A DNA stretch of 64,000 nt from NCBI RefSeq assembly GCF_048128805.1, contig NC_136003.1, forward strand, positions 25,005,340 through 25,069,339, read 5' to 3'. The DNA is from Centroberyx gerrardi (lineage: Eukaryota; Chordata; Actinopteri; Beryciformes; Berycidae). Both the position numbers and the translations under genes were made by a program. Shown here one piece after another: positions 35,581-46,066 of this stretch (position 1 is its first letter; the number at the start of each line of letters is the position of its first letter). Below the pieces are notes generated by a model. That model saw nothing but the letters and a program-made list of their open reading frames with translations. It did not search any database and was not told where the DNA came from.

Positions 35581-37480
35581 CGTCATGCACACCCAAATAT
35601 ATGGACTCAACCCACTGGCAGGTTTGACTCAAGGACTTCCTGTTACATCACACTGACATTTAGATTTAAAAAAAGCAATTTTGCCTTTAATGTGAATAGT
35701 CTTACCTTTATATTAAATCAATGCAGTTTACCCTTGGCAAGTGACTGTCCATGCATGTACGTCTGTGAGTGAATATGGGTATTAATAGCTAAAGGACAAT
35801 TGCGGAGCACAGTAAGAGTTACGTAAAGACAGTGTAATGATGTAATGTGGCGAAAAGTCAGACAGAGCTCGACCATGGAAGGACACTAGTATGACTCCGT
35901 GTGCTTGTGGCAGCCTCTCGCTTCGTTCTCCCGCCATGTGCTGCTTACTCATACATGTCGGGCACAGACACACACAGTTCTCACAAGGACTTCACCGCTT
36001 CGTCTGACTCCAGTACTGTACACAGTTTAGGCATTCGCGCTCTCATATGCCGGCAAGACGCATACTGTTGTATCCAAGAGTAGTGTATGTATGCGTACAG
36101 AGACACACACACACACATACACACATAGGATTCCTGACATCTACCTCCTCCGTCCCAGGCATGTCCTTATATGGTCAGAGTGATCAATACTCCACATGTT
36201 TTATAGCAAGCCCAGTTCCAAACATTCCCGCCCTCTCTTCCTGCTCTCCCACTACTGGAGACACAAAGCAGGGGGCTGGGGGCCCTCGGCTCGTGCTCCT
36301 CTCGCCCAGACAAAGTTTCCCTCCTCCAGCTCACTCTGACTAAGCTCTCAACCTGCTTGGTAAGGACGCCGTCCCTGGAAGCCCTATAAACCCCAGCCTA
36401 AGCCAGTATTCATGGTTGGATTTTCCTCTCAGTCCAGCTGACAATAAGCCATGCGCCATTGCTGCTATGTAAGGGGGAAAGTTCTGTGGAGGTGTCATAT
36501 TCATCCCCTAAAAGCCGCCCTGAGGGACAGCAGTGTTTGGGTTCTGCTCCACTGCCTGGGCTAATGTGGGTCTGCTGTCTGACTCCCTGCTCCATTGGTT
36601 TGTGCCCGGCCACCTGCTGATTCTGCTGGTTTAGTTGGACCGCCTGGAGCCCAGAGCTAACCTACATAGGCAACATGTCCCTCTCCTAAAGCCTGCTCAA
36701 ATGCGCACACACATACACACACATGCACGCATGCACATACACACACAACAGCGCAGCGCAGCACAATGCCATTCACCTTCCAACCAGAACAAACCAGTCA
36801 AGTTAATACAATCCTGAAAACTGCACCTCACACAGAAGAAGGCTCACTAAGAGGATTTATTTCTTGAAAAAGAGATAGGGTGTTAAATAAAAATGTGTGT
36901 GTATTTGGTGATAGCAAATTCCCTATTTGGATTATTTCGCCCCCTTCTCAATGCCGCTTGATGGTATTTTCTAACACTAATATCCTCTTTCCACTCTGTT
37001 TGGTCTTCTAATGCCCTAAAAAGCTCAAACTTGAAAGCAGCTGTGGCGCTGCGCTCTGAGTTGTGTGTATGTGTATTTGTGCCACACACTGTCAGGTAGA
37101 GTAAAAACCGGCAGATCAAATGAGGAATATATTGCTTGCCTCAGTTCAGAGAGACCACTTAGTTTAATTTAGCCAATTAATATATCTCCACTTTTGATTT
37201 CAAATGATTTGCCACTGAACCGTCAGAAGTAATACTATTTGGTCTTATAAATATACTGTTTCCACCTTCTGGGGTAAAAGTCTCTTCCTGATCAGTATTT
37301 TCTCTCTAAAAATGCAGGCTAGTTGCTTTGATCACGCTTCGAAATTTCTGAGAGATTTTAGTAGGAAGTATTTATTGTGAACTCATATCTTGTCTTTCCC
37401 TCTCGTCTTCCCCCTTCTCTCTCTTTGTACTTTCTCTCTCTTTCTTCTTCACTGTCCATCCTCCTCCATCTTGCTTTCTG

Positions 37481-37543
37481 CCTCTGCAGAGTCTGTGAAC
37501 AGGCGAGAGAGGGACCCTGTCTGCCCCACTGTCCAGCGACACC
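37481..37543 (+). promoter_or_regulatory. gjc1: gjc1 splice acceptor and 5' UTR part of the coding exon
   Basis: A long pyrimidine-rich run ends in TTTCTGCCTCTGCAG at 37489, a strong acceptor. The exon would start at 37490, giving 54 bases of 5' UTR before the ATG. Vertebrate Cx45 genes typically have untranslated upstream exon(s) and a single coding exon, which fits. Confidence 0.75.
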
Positions 37544-39001
37544 ATGAGCTGGAGCTTCCTCACGCGGCTGCTGGAGGAGATCCACAACCACTCCACCTTC
37601 GTGGGGAAGCTGTGGCTCACCGTGCTCATCGTCTTCCGCATCGTTCTCACTGCCGTCGGGGGAGAGTCCATCTACTATGATGAGCAGAGCAAGTTCGTCT
37701 GCAACTCAGGACAGCCGGGCTGCGAGAATGTCTGCTACGATGCCTTCGCCCCTCTATCTCATGTCCGCTTCTGGGTCTTCCAGATCATCTTGGTGGCCAT
37801 GCCTTCTCTCATGTACATGGGCTATGCTGTCAACAAGATTGCTCGATTGGAGGAAGCCAAAGGAGGAGGCAGCACCCCTACAGTCAGAACAGGAGGAGGG
37901 GGCTACACACACAGGAAGCCCAGGAAGATCTGCTTTGGAGCGCGGCAGCACCGAGGCATCGAGGAGACAGAGGAGGACCAGGAGGACGACCCCATGATCT
38001 ATGAGGTGCCAGAGATTGAGCCTCCAAAAAGGCCACGGGATCCACTGCAACCCACACCCAGACCCAAGGTCCGCCATGATGGACGCAAGCGTATCCAAGA
38101 TGAGGGGCTAATGCGTATCTACGTTTTGCAACTAGTAACTCGTACAGTACTAGAGGCAGGCTTCCTTGCAGGCCAGTACTTGCTGTATGGGTTCCGCGTG
38201 GCGCCTGTGTTTGTGTGTTCGGGGAAGCCTTGCCCCCACAGCGTCGACTGCTTTGTGTCGCGGCCTACAGAGAAGACCATCTTCCTGCGCATCATGTATG
38301 GTGTCACTGTCCTCTGCCTCACACTCAACGTTTGGGAGATGCTCCACTTGGGCATCGGTTCCATCTGTGACATCCTGCGCCGTAGGCGCTGCCCGCCTCA
38401 GGAGGACGAGTACCAGTTGGGCTTACTGGGCACCAATGGGGGTGTGGAGGGATCTGTAGGGACGCCGGGGCCCGAGACGGGTTCTGGGGGAGGGGTGGTT
38501 GGAGATGGGGGTGCTGATTACGTCGGCTACCCATTCTCCTGGAACACCCCGTCGGCTCCACCGGGCTACAACATTGTGGTGAAGCCAGAGCAGATCCCCT
38601 ACACGGACCTTAGCAATGCCAAGATGGCATGCAAGCAGAACCGGGCAAACATTGCCCAGGAGGAGCAGCAGCAGTTTGGTAGCAATGAGGATAATTTCCC
38701 CACTGGAGGGGAGGCCCGCGTGGCCCTGAACAAAGACATGATCCAACAAGCTCACGAGCAACTGGAGGCGGCCATCCAGGCCTACAGTCAGCAGCACCGG
38801 GTGGAGGAGCAGCTCGGGGACAACCAGGATGACAAGCCCCAAAGTAACATCATCCAGGCCCAGCCTCAGCCACAGCCTCAGCCACAAAAGGAGCGCAAAC
38901 ATAGATTCAAGCATGGCAAAGGAGGCAGCAGTGGAGGAGGCAGCAGCAGCAACAGCAGCAGCAGCAAATCAGGAGAGGGCAAGCCCTCTGTATGGATTTA
39001 A
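37544..39001 (+). CDS. gjc1: Gap junction gamma-1 protein (connexin 45)
   Basis: The 485-residue uninterrupted frame encodes connexin 45, which forms gap-junction hemichannels in the plasma membrane (in vertebrates notably in heart conduction tissue, vessels and neurons). It starts [20 protein letters not shown], like mammalian Cx45, with a good context (CACCATGA). Four membrane segments lie at about 23-42, 76-98, 191-213 and 247-273. The first extracellular loop has C53-x6-C60-x3-C64 ([13 protein letters not shown]) and the second has C225-x4-C230-x5-C236 followed by SRPTEKTIF. The C-terminal tail keeps the Cx45 block [16 protein letters not shown] and ends SVWI, the PDZ ligand that binds ZO-1. 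Compared with human Cx45 (396 aa) it is longer, through a Gly-rich and acidic insertion in the cytoplasmic loop (about 104-180), a Gly-rich insertion after the fourth membrane segment (about 293-325), and PQ-repeat and Gly/Ser runs near the end (about 440-475). A single coding exon is usual for the family. Confidence 0.98.
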   Translation: MSWSFLTRLLEEIHNHSTFVGKLWLTVLIVFRIVLTAVGGESIYYDEQSKFVCNSGQPGCENVCYDAFAPLSHVRFWVFQIILVAMPSLMYMGYAVNKIARLEEAKGGGSTPTVRTGGGGYTHRKPRKICFGARQHRGIEETEEDQEDDPMIYEVPEIEPPKRPRDPLQPTPRPKVRHDGRKRIQDEGLMRIYVLQLVTRTVLEAGFLAGQYLLYGFRVAPVFVCSGKPCPHSVDCFVSRPTEKTIFLRIMYGVTVLCLTLNVWEMLHLGIGSICDILRRRRCPPQEDEYQLGLLGTNGGVEGSVGTPGPETGSGGGVVGDGGADYVGYPFSWNTPSAPPGYNIVVKPEQIPYTDLSNAKMACKQNRANIAQEEQQQFGSNEDNFPTGGEARVALNKDMIQQAHEQLEAAIQAYSQQHRVEEQLGDNQDDKPQSNIIQAQPQPQPQPQKERKHRFKHGKGGSSGGGSSSNSSSSKSGEGKPSVWI

Positions 39002-39439
39002 CAATCCTTTACACCCCGAAACTGATGCATATTAAAACCATGTAAATATTAGGGATGGGATGAAGAGCTGTTGCAATCTCTCTTGGATATTTAAACACCG
39101 TGGTGCCTTAAAGAATCCTGCAAGCTGGAGAAGATGTGTGTTTGTGTACTAAGGTGTGTAAAGAACCTTTGTGATGTTGCAGCTGACAATTTGTTTTGTC
39201 TGGGCTATCACTGTCTAACTTGAAACATCACACCAACGCAAACTATATTAGGCAACAGTCTGTCGTTTACATGTCTTGTCTTCCTCAAGTCCTGAAGCAG
39301 ACTCTTGACCTCTGTTGTCTTCCTGTTCATCCATTCTTAGGGATTTTGAGCTGAGGAAAATTACTGAATGATAATGAGTTCTGTTGCAATTCAGATTGAT
39401 CCCAGATTGGGCTTAGCTAATTTTCTGGCTGGTCCTCTG

Positions 39440-39670
39440 CAAAGATACTGACTTCATAATACATTGGCATCATAATTCTTGGACATCAAAATGCAATGGC
39501 ATCCTAATGAAGTATCACCATAATGCAAAGGCAATACAATGCTATCATCAGTATGCCCTGACAGGCTAAAGCAATGACTTGATAATGGAACGTCATATTA
39601 ATGCAAAGGCAATAAAATGCAACAACAACATAATGCAATGGCAGCGCCTAAAGCAATGACTTTCTAATGC
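39440..39670 (+). repeat. Irregular minisatellite in the gjc1 3' UTR
   Basis: The words AATGCAATGGCATC, ATAATGCAAAGGCAATA, TAAAGCAATGAC and ATAATGCAATGGCAGC recur about eight times with 20-45 base spacing. Units are diverged and phase varies. Confidence 0.65.
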
Positions 39671-40629
39671 AATGACAACTTCTGTCACCTTCCCGAAGGC
39701 TCCTATCAGCTGTGTCCTGTCAGTCACCATGTTCTGTGTCTGCTATCTCTCCAAGGTCAATGACGTTTTTATGTTGCTGTGACTTTGCGTTTGATTGTGA
39801 GTTTGTGAATGTCTAGTGTGTGTTCTGATAATATAGTGCTATACCAGCTGCCACTCAGGAACTGGTGAGTACAGCCGGTGGTTTCTTATCCAGTCTACAT
39901 CTTTCAGTTATTGAGATTTCCTGGAAGAAGCATTCATTCTCTCCTTGAATTAACAAGGTGCATAAGCAATCCAGTCTTTATACCTTCACACTTTTTAAAC
40001 CTGAACTACTTCTCAGTTTTTCTCTCTGGCTCTTCATAGCTATTATACAAGGCATCCCAGTGCTGAACTGGTCCTCCATCTGCCTTGTATTTGACTGCCC
40101 CCTGGTGGTATCTTTAAGGGGCGTCCTCTATTGGTAGTAGTTACCAGTTGCCAATGCTACCTGCATCCAGCAACACCCGAACCAGCTATAGTATTCCTTT
40201 TCTATTGACAAGCCTTGTGTCTTTAACAGTCTTCCTATTGGTACAAGTTCAGTGTTAGTTGCACAAGGCTGCAATATCAAAATGTGTCAAATGTTGTAAT
40301 GGAAAAGTCTTAAAGCCATTACTATAGTATAGTGAGACCAAACACTGTTTGTGTGATACAAGTGTCAGTGCCAAGATTTTGTGCTAGGCTACTATGAAGC
40401 CTGGTTGTTTGTAGCTTTGGAATACTGTGGCCATGCTACTCCAATTGTGAAAAAAAAATTGCCTATGTGAGACCAATCCTTTTTGTAACAGTCACTTGTT
40501 TTTTGTATTATGTGTTTTTGCTTTTTGGAATGGGATTTAAAATAGCAGACTCTGAAATGGGGTCCATTTTTACGTTCAAACCAGTGTTTTATATGAAAAC
40601 ACTGTTTTTTTCAATAACGTTTTTTGTAA

Positions 40630-40635
40630 AATAAA
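40630..40635 (+). terminator. gjc1: gjc1 polyadenylation signal (proximal)
   Basis: Canonical AATAAA about 1.63 kb after the stop codon. Confidence 0.6.
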
Positions 40636-40855
40636 GAAAATGAAAACAAATTGTTTTAAAAATTAATTAGTTGTATGGATATTTATGGATATTGTGTTTT
40701 TTAATTGCCTTCCAATTGTAAAAAAAAATATATGTGAAATATGACATAGTATATTTTTATAATATGTAGGCTACATTGAATTAATGACACAAATATAGCC
40801 AGACTTTTCCCTGTATGTTACGGTATCAGTATTTAATGTATGTGGGCTGTGTTTT

Positions 40856-40861
40856 AATAAA
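40856..40861 (+). terminator. gjc1: gjc1 polyadenylation signal (distal)
   Basis: Canonical AATAAA followed within about 25 bases by the GT-rich sequence GTGTGATTCC...TTGTTCTG. Confidence 0.55.
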
Positions 40862-41971
40862 CAGTGTGATTCCTTTTCCAACATTGTTCTGAGATCTGCT
40901 GAACAGCTGTGTGTGGAGAATAACTGGCTTATGGAATAACTTGGGGAAAGGAGACAAAGTACCACATTATTCAAACCCTTCCCAGTAGCTTTCCAAACAA
41001 GCGACAAATCCGATTGATTACTCATTTTATGACGATAGACCGGGGAGGAAGCGGATCAGAAAAGCCTGTACATTCTGTTCTTGATTCAGTAAATCCCATT
41101 TGAAAGATCTGCCTCTTTCTAAGCATCAATCCCACCAACTAGTTGATCTAATTGAGCAAACCATCGCCCATGTGAAGCAATAAAGCTGTACATTGTGGCA
41201 TGGTTTCCCTCAGATGTACATGGTGTACAGTGCAGCACTGTGCTCGCTCAGAAAGAGTCTTTCTCAGGGTTTTTCCACCCAGCCGGCAACAGGTGTCGGT
41301 GCAACAAGGCAGCCAACAGCAGACAGACATAAATCACCAAAAGTACTGCGGCCAGCCTCTCCCCAAGCAGTGATTGACATTGGCTCCACTGTTGCCGCTC
41401 TGATCCCGAAAAGCCACATTTACCGAATTTTTTGGCTGTTGTGGAGATGGAATTTTTTTTACCGATTTACCGAAACCATCCTAAAGTCAGTCTCATTCCC
41501 TCTAAGCCAAACAGCCCTCATTAAATTCTTCCATAATAAACAATGTTTCTTATCTTGAGTGTTTACTATTGCCATTTTAAGAGATGAAAAGGACTACAGT
41601 ATAAATGGATAGCAGGCAACGACTGGTGGGGGCCTGCTGTTACAGCCAGCTGGGGCCACTAGAGGGCAGCTGTTTCTACTGAGCAGTGGCTCAGAGGGAC
41701 CACCTCCGGGTTGAAGGGGCATTTTGGGGAGGTGGAAGGGGGGGTGGAGGGGAGGGGAGGGGAGGGGGACCCCATCTGTTAAACATCTGAGTGCCTGGCA
41801 GTATGGACTGCGGCACCTTACATCTCCAACTGCTTTCTAGGTTGGGTTCATGTGTTTTTGGGGGAAGGTAGGGGAGGCTTTGGCACTTATCCAGGTCAAC
41901 ATAGTCCCTCTGTGGCACAGCAACGCATTTGTCTACCCCCCCACCCCCACCCCCTTCCCACCCCTCTCACT

Positions 41972-41999
41972 AGAGAGAGAGAGAGAGAGAGAGAGAGAG
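41972..41999. repeat. (GA)n microsatellite
   Basis: Fourteen perfect GA units next to a C-rich tract. Confidence 0.95.
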
Positions 42000-44057
42000 C
42001 ATGGCTTGTTGGACAGAAATGGCCTGAACTAACTTATTGGATCAATTAACTTGATTAGAAGTTCTTTTCTTCTCTGCATAAGTGTATATATGCATATTTG
42101 GAGTAGAGAGTCATTCATTTATATAGTGAGTTGGCAGCTGAGGGGATGATTGGGGAATAGACGTATAGGTTATTCAGTAAAAATCTTCCCAGGTAGCTTT
42201 CATTACAGCAGGAAACCTAATGGAAATAGATTTGTCTTATCTGCATTTGTTAGGATAACAGTGTATTTTCTTTAACGAACCATCTCTATACAGTGTGTTG
42301 ATATCAGTCAGAGAGTGAAAACAGACTGTGTCAGGTGAAGTCTTGTAGTGTGGGTCTGCTCATCAGGGATCCCACACTGTCCGCCCTCAGCGTCTGTCTG
42401 TCCATGTAAAAGACTGTATGAGAGACTCTCTGGTAATGTTAAGGCTTTTGTCGTTTGCCCTACACGTTTCTCACAGTCACCTATCTGGGATGTGATAATA
42501 AAACCAGTGGTATTACCAGTACAAACTCATACATGTATTTGTGTGTTTTGTGTGTTTTTCTATGCCTTTTGTATGTAATATATGTTTCTTTGAGTGCCAT
42601 TCTGGTATCCCCCCAGCCAAGTAGAACTGTTTATTCCATTTTTGGAAACATGTTTCTTTTTTCAGGCTTGATGAATACATTTGAGTTGCATGTTAAAAGA
42701 CCTATTTTCCTACAAAAATAAATCAGAAATGCATATTAAAAAAAAACGTCTTCCTCATGTCTTTTGTGTGGGGGTCCATGTCAAGAAAAGTGAGCGGAAA
42801 AATAAGACTTCTGACTCTTGAAATGTTGTGTTAATGTCCTCGTCTTGTCAGTACGACGCTTGTGTTTGATTTTGATTGGTGGAGAGCAGGGGTCTCCGCA
42901 GTCCTATCAGGAGAATTACAGTCACACAAGCTGATGTTGTGTCAGTAGCAGGAACAACACAGCAGACTGGAGAGATGTGTCACTCCAGCTCACGTCAACC
43001 ATGTCATTTTGTTTGTCACTTTGGCAGTTCATTTGGTGACAGCTGAACTTCAGACTGTGATGAGAGAACATTTGAGTCTGTGAGGCTTGAAATTGCGTCA
43101 ATACATTAACGGCCCAGGGCTCGTAGGCTATGCCTCGCTGCCAATTACCCACTCACAATGGTGAGAAATTGCATTGTCTTTGGTACAACAAAATTAATTA
43201 CTGCTTCAGTCTGAATTGAAGAGTCAGGATTTTTCAGAAATCATCCAAAGATTATAAGAAATTGAAAGTATGAAAAAAACGCAAAGGACTCTGTGTCCTC
43301 ACTTCCCGCTTTGCCAGTGAGTTTTCCACTTAGTGTCCGTCTTCATTAGTGAGTTAACAGCCGAAGTGCCTGGAGAATAGAGAGTAAAAATGGAAAAGGA
43401 AAGATTCAGTGTGCTTTTGTGATTCTCTGAAATAAAAAAGTTCCCTGGAGAGAATGGCCACTGGGAGCGAGTAGAGTGCTGCAGCTGGATGTACAACGAG
43501 GTCACTGCCGATATGAGTGGAATCCCATGAGCGCTCTCTGGGATAGCAACTTGTGGCAGCGGGCTATTTTCTCCAAAAAGAAACAAACATTTCATCCCAT
43601 TAATGGCCTAATTGGCTGGCTGCACTGACCCTGCACAGATGTCATTTTAGAGATGGTGTCTACATGCTACCATTATGACTTTGGGGACAGGGAAAGAGGA
43701 GTAGTAGGACAAAAAAAAAAGTGCCCCAGTGCTTTCCAAGGCTGTCCTGGTCAGTTTCTGCCCTGAGCCTGTGACAGCAGCATCCAGATGTTTGCGTGTC
43801 TGGTCCACCCGGTAATTGTGGGACGCCCCGCAGCAGGACACGCAGGAGAAACTCAGTGAAGTGGAAGGTGCAGTAACGTATAGGTCACTGATAGCACAGC
43901 TGTATAGAATATGGAAAAACACGAAGCCATATGGCATCTGCGGATATTATAACGGATGAATACATTCACAAATATGATAACTTAAGTGATAAGATTAAGC
44001 ATGCTGGCATGTACCCTACAAAGCAGGAGAAAATGTCATTAACGTTTCTCAGTGGTA

Positions 44058-44148
44058 AAGAGGAGAGAGAGGAGAAGTGGAGGAGGATGAAGGGGAGGTG
44101 GAAGAGGAAGAGGATGAGGCTGAGAAGGAGGAGGGGGAGGAGGGTCAA
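44058..44148. repeat. Purine-only tract (GGA/AGG-rich)
   Basis: About 90 bases that are almost all G and A on the plus strand, made of GAGGAGG, GGAAGAGGAAGAGG and similar steps, with only a few T or C. Such homopurine tracts can form triplexes. Confidence 0.8.
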
Positions 44149-44481
44149 TAAAAGAAGAGGGGTGGGTAAAAATAATGATATCATGCAAAATCATAAATCA
44201 ATGGATCATATGGTGTTCCAATTTAAAACAAAGCCATGAAAGGAACAGTAAACACAAAATGTGTCCCATAACCAGCCAGAATCTGCTGTTTATAAGTCGA
44301 AACACTGCATTCTAGTGGCAGATACTGGCAGATGTTGGGCACTTAGCTCAAAGACACTAAATCAGGCAAATTGCTGAGAAAACATCACCTACTATCAACC
44401 AGTTAGACACTGAATCCCACTCTTGTTTGAGCAACAAAATATGAACAGTCAATCACTGAGAGTGAATCTTTCTGATAAATA

Positions 44482-44487
44482 TTTATT
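44482..44487 (-). terminator. Candidate polyadenylation signal for the sialyltransferase gene
   Basis: AATAAA on the minus strand. It is the first canonical signal I find downstream of both the main stop codon (46067) and the candidate extra exon (45105). Confidence 0.35.
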
Positions 44488-45104
44488 CACTGACATTTTC
44501 ATTCCCCTCACCACTTCTTGTTCACAGAAATCAAATTAACAAACATTCACATGATTTCAAAGTTGGCTCACCAAAAGTTCTCAAGCTGGTCATCTACACC
44601 TACATTATTTATCTGCATGACAAAATCACAGTAAGACATTTAAAGTATGACAGTTAAAGGCAATAATGCCAGTTGCATGAGATCCACTCAACCTCCACCT
44701 TCATCCTGAAAATCCATGGAAATCCTGATGCAAACATTGCTAAGCTCATCCAAAAGGCAATGTTGTCAAGAAAGGTTTTGACCCATAGTGCGCAATTCAC
44801 AATCATCATATCACTTTACATCTGACTTACAGTCAAATCTACATTAGTTTAGCATCTACATCCACTTAAAAAGAAACTGTAACTGTAACAAATGGATGGA
44901 TATCCTACATGTTGGTTTTGCACAACTTCTTCCAGTTTTACCGGTATGGTGATGTTGCCACTCTGTCAGAGCACCGACTCCTGTCTGGTCACCGTGGAGA
45001 CGGTGAGGTAGCATGTTGTTACACAGGGGCTGTGACTCTCTGTGAACTGCTCACCATAGCAACCTTTGTGAGGAGGGACCTCCTGGAAGTGTTTACTAGT
45101 GCCA

Positions 45105-45327
45105 TTATTTCTGTTTCTTTCTGTGGCTTCTCTGTTTAGTCCTTGGCTCTGAGCCTTTCTTAGGGTCCTGTGCAGCCCACAGCCCAGACAGACCAGGCAC
45201 TCTGGTGTCCAGCTGAGCCAGAGGCTCCTGGGAGGATCTGTTGTGCAGAGTGGAGGAGGACACGACCCCGGCAGGAACACTGAGACCTGAGGCTGAGGCC
45301 CAGCTCATCTCTGTGCTACATCCAGCA
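45105..45327 (-). CDS. Candidate alternative last exon of the ST8Sia gene
   Basis: The main reading frame ends PASR-stop, but its final bases read AGCAG|GTAGGC, a possible splice donor ending the exon at 46071. A strong acceptor (CTCCTTTTTATTTGACAG) ends at 45328. Joining them keeps phase and would replace the terminal Arg and stop with about 74 residues, rich in Ser at first and ending in the basic run KQRSHRKKQK. The total would be 435 aa. In favour: the acceptor, the phase match, an open frame of this length, and no canonical poly(A) signal between 46067 and 45330. Against: the donor is weak and family members normally end a few residues after the last conserved Cys, as the unspliced version does. 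Confidence 0.35.
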
Positions 45328-46066
45328 CTGTCAAATAAAAAGGAGTGAGAAAGAGAGAGCGGAAATGATCCCTCACAACCAGCAATGGGTTTATGTAATA
45401 TTCATGTGTTTATACATACCTTAGGCAACTTATAAACGCAGGATTATCTCACATATTTTTCAAAGTGGAAGTGGTGATTTGTGGTGAATACATTCATAGT
45501 GCCAAAAAATGTGTGACACACTGTTTGACAAATGTTAAGATGAAATACATTCAACGTTCCGGTTCTAGTGTAATATGTTAATGCGTATCATCCATGCTTA
45601 GTGTCTTCCAGTCAAGGAGGTATTTGATTCTCTTCAAAATACATTCTGTTTGAGCTTGTTTAACTGTCATTAGTATGATTTGCATAAGGCACTAAAGTGC
45701 AGACCCTCAGAAAAAACCCTCACTGTTTTTACTTAAGAAATGGCTTTCCAGTTTGAGCAAAATAACCGTACCACCAGATTCCAGCTGGAACAATCCTGAT
45801 AATAAATACAGTCATAGATACATAATAAGATTATTGAATATAAAATTTACAGTCTTATGATTTTTGCATTTTGACTTCAGTGCAAATGTCTTGGCTGCTG
45901 ATGGGCCTGCTCAGCATTAACTTCACCTCCAAGCAACCATCATCCGTGATCCACACCTGTGCCACAGATTCATCCGTTCAGTCTAACACATAAGGCTTAG
46001 TGAGTGATTGAGTAAGACCTGAGGCTGAGGCTAGAGAGAAGGCACTGTGCTGTCTGGGTGCAGCGC

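Larger units (their letters stand above)
26100..37489. other. Gene-free stretch upstream of gjc1
   Basis: Apart from the elements and repeats listed separately, I see no protein exon or RNA gene. The last part (about 37390-37489) is a pyrimidine-rich tract leading to the gjc1 splice acceptor, so at least part of this stretch must be gjc1 intron. The non-coding first exon(s) of gjc1 cannot be located from sequence alone. Confidence 0.6.
39002..40880 (+). other. gjc1: gjc1 3' UTR
   Basis: The stretch after the stop is AT-rich, free of other genes and contains two canonical AATAAA signals, at 40630-40635 and 40856-40861, so the transcript probably ends near 40.65 or 40.88 kb. Within it, about 39440-39670, is an irregular minisatellite built on the words AATGCAATGGCA and AATGCAAAGGCAAT. 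Confidence 0.65.
40900..45100. other. Gene-free stretch between gjc1 and the sialyltransferase gene
   Basis: No supportable exon. It holds a G-rich run (about 41725-41770), a (GA)n microsatellite at 41972-41999 and a purine tract at 44058-44148. The part from about 44480 to 45100 may be the 3' UTR of the minus-strand sialyltransferase gene if its candidate last exon is real. Confidence 0.6.

Noticed and set aside
37677-38914. Several 80-160 codon frames within gjc1 on both strands
   Set aside because: Shadows of the connexin reading frame.
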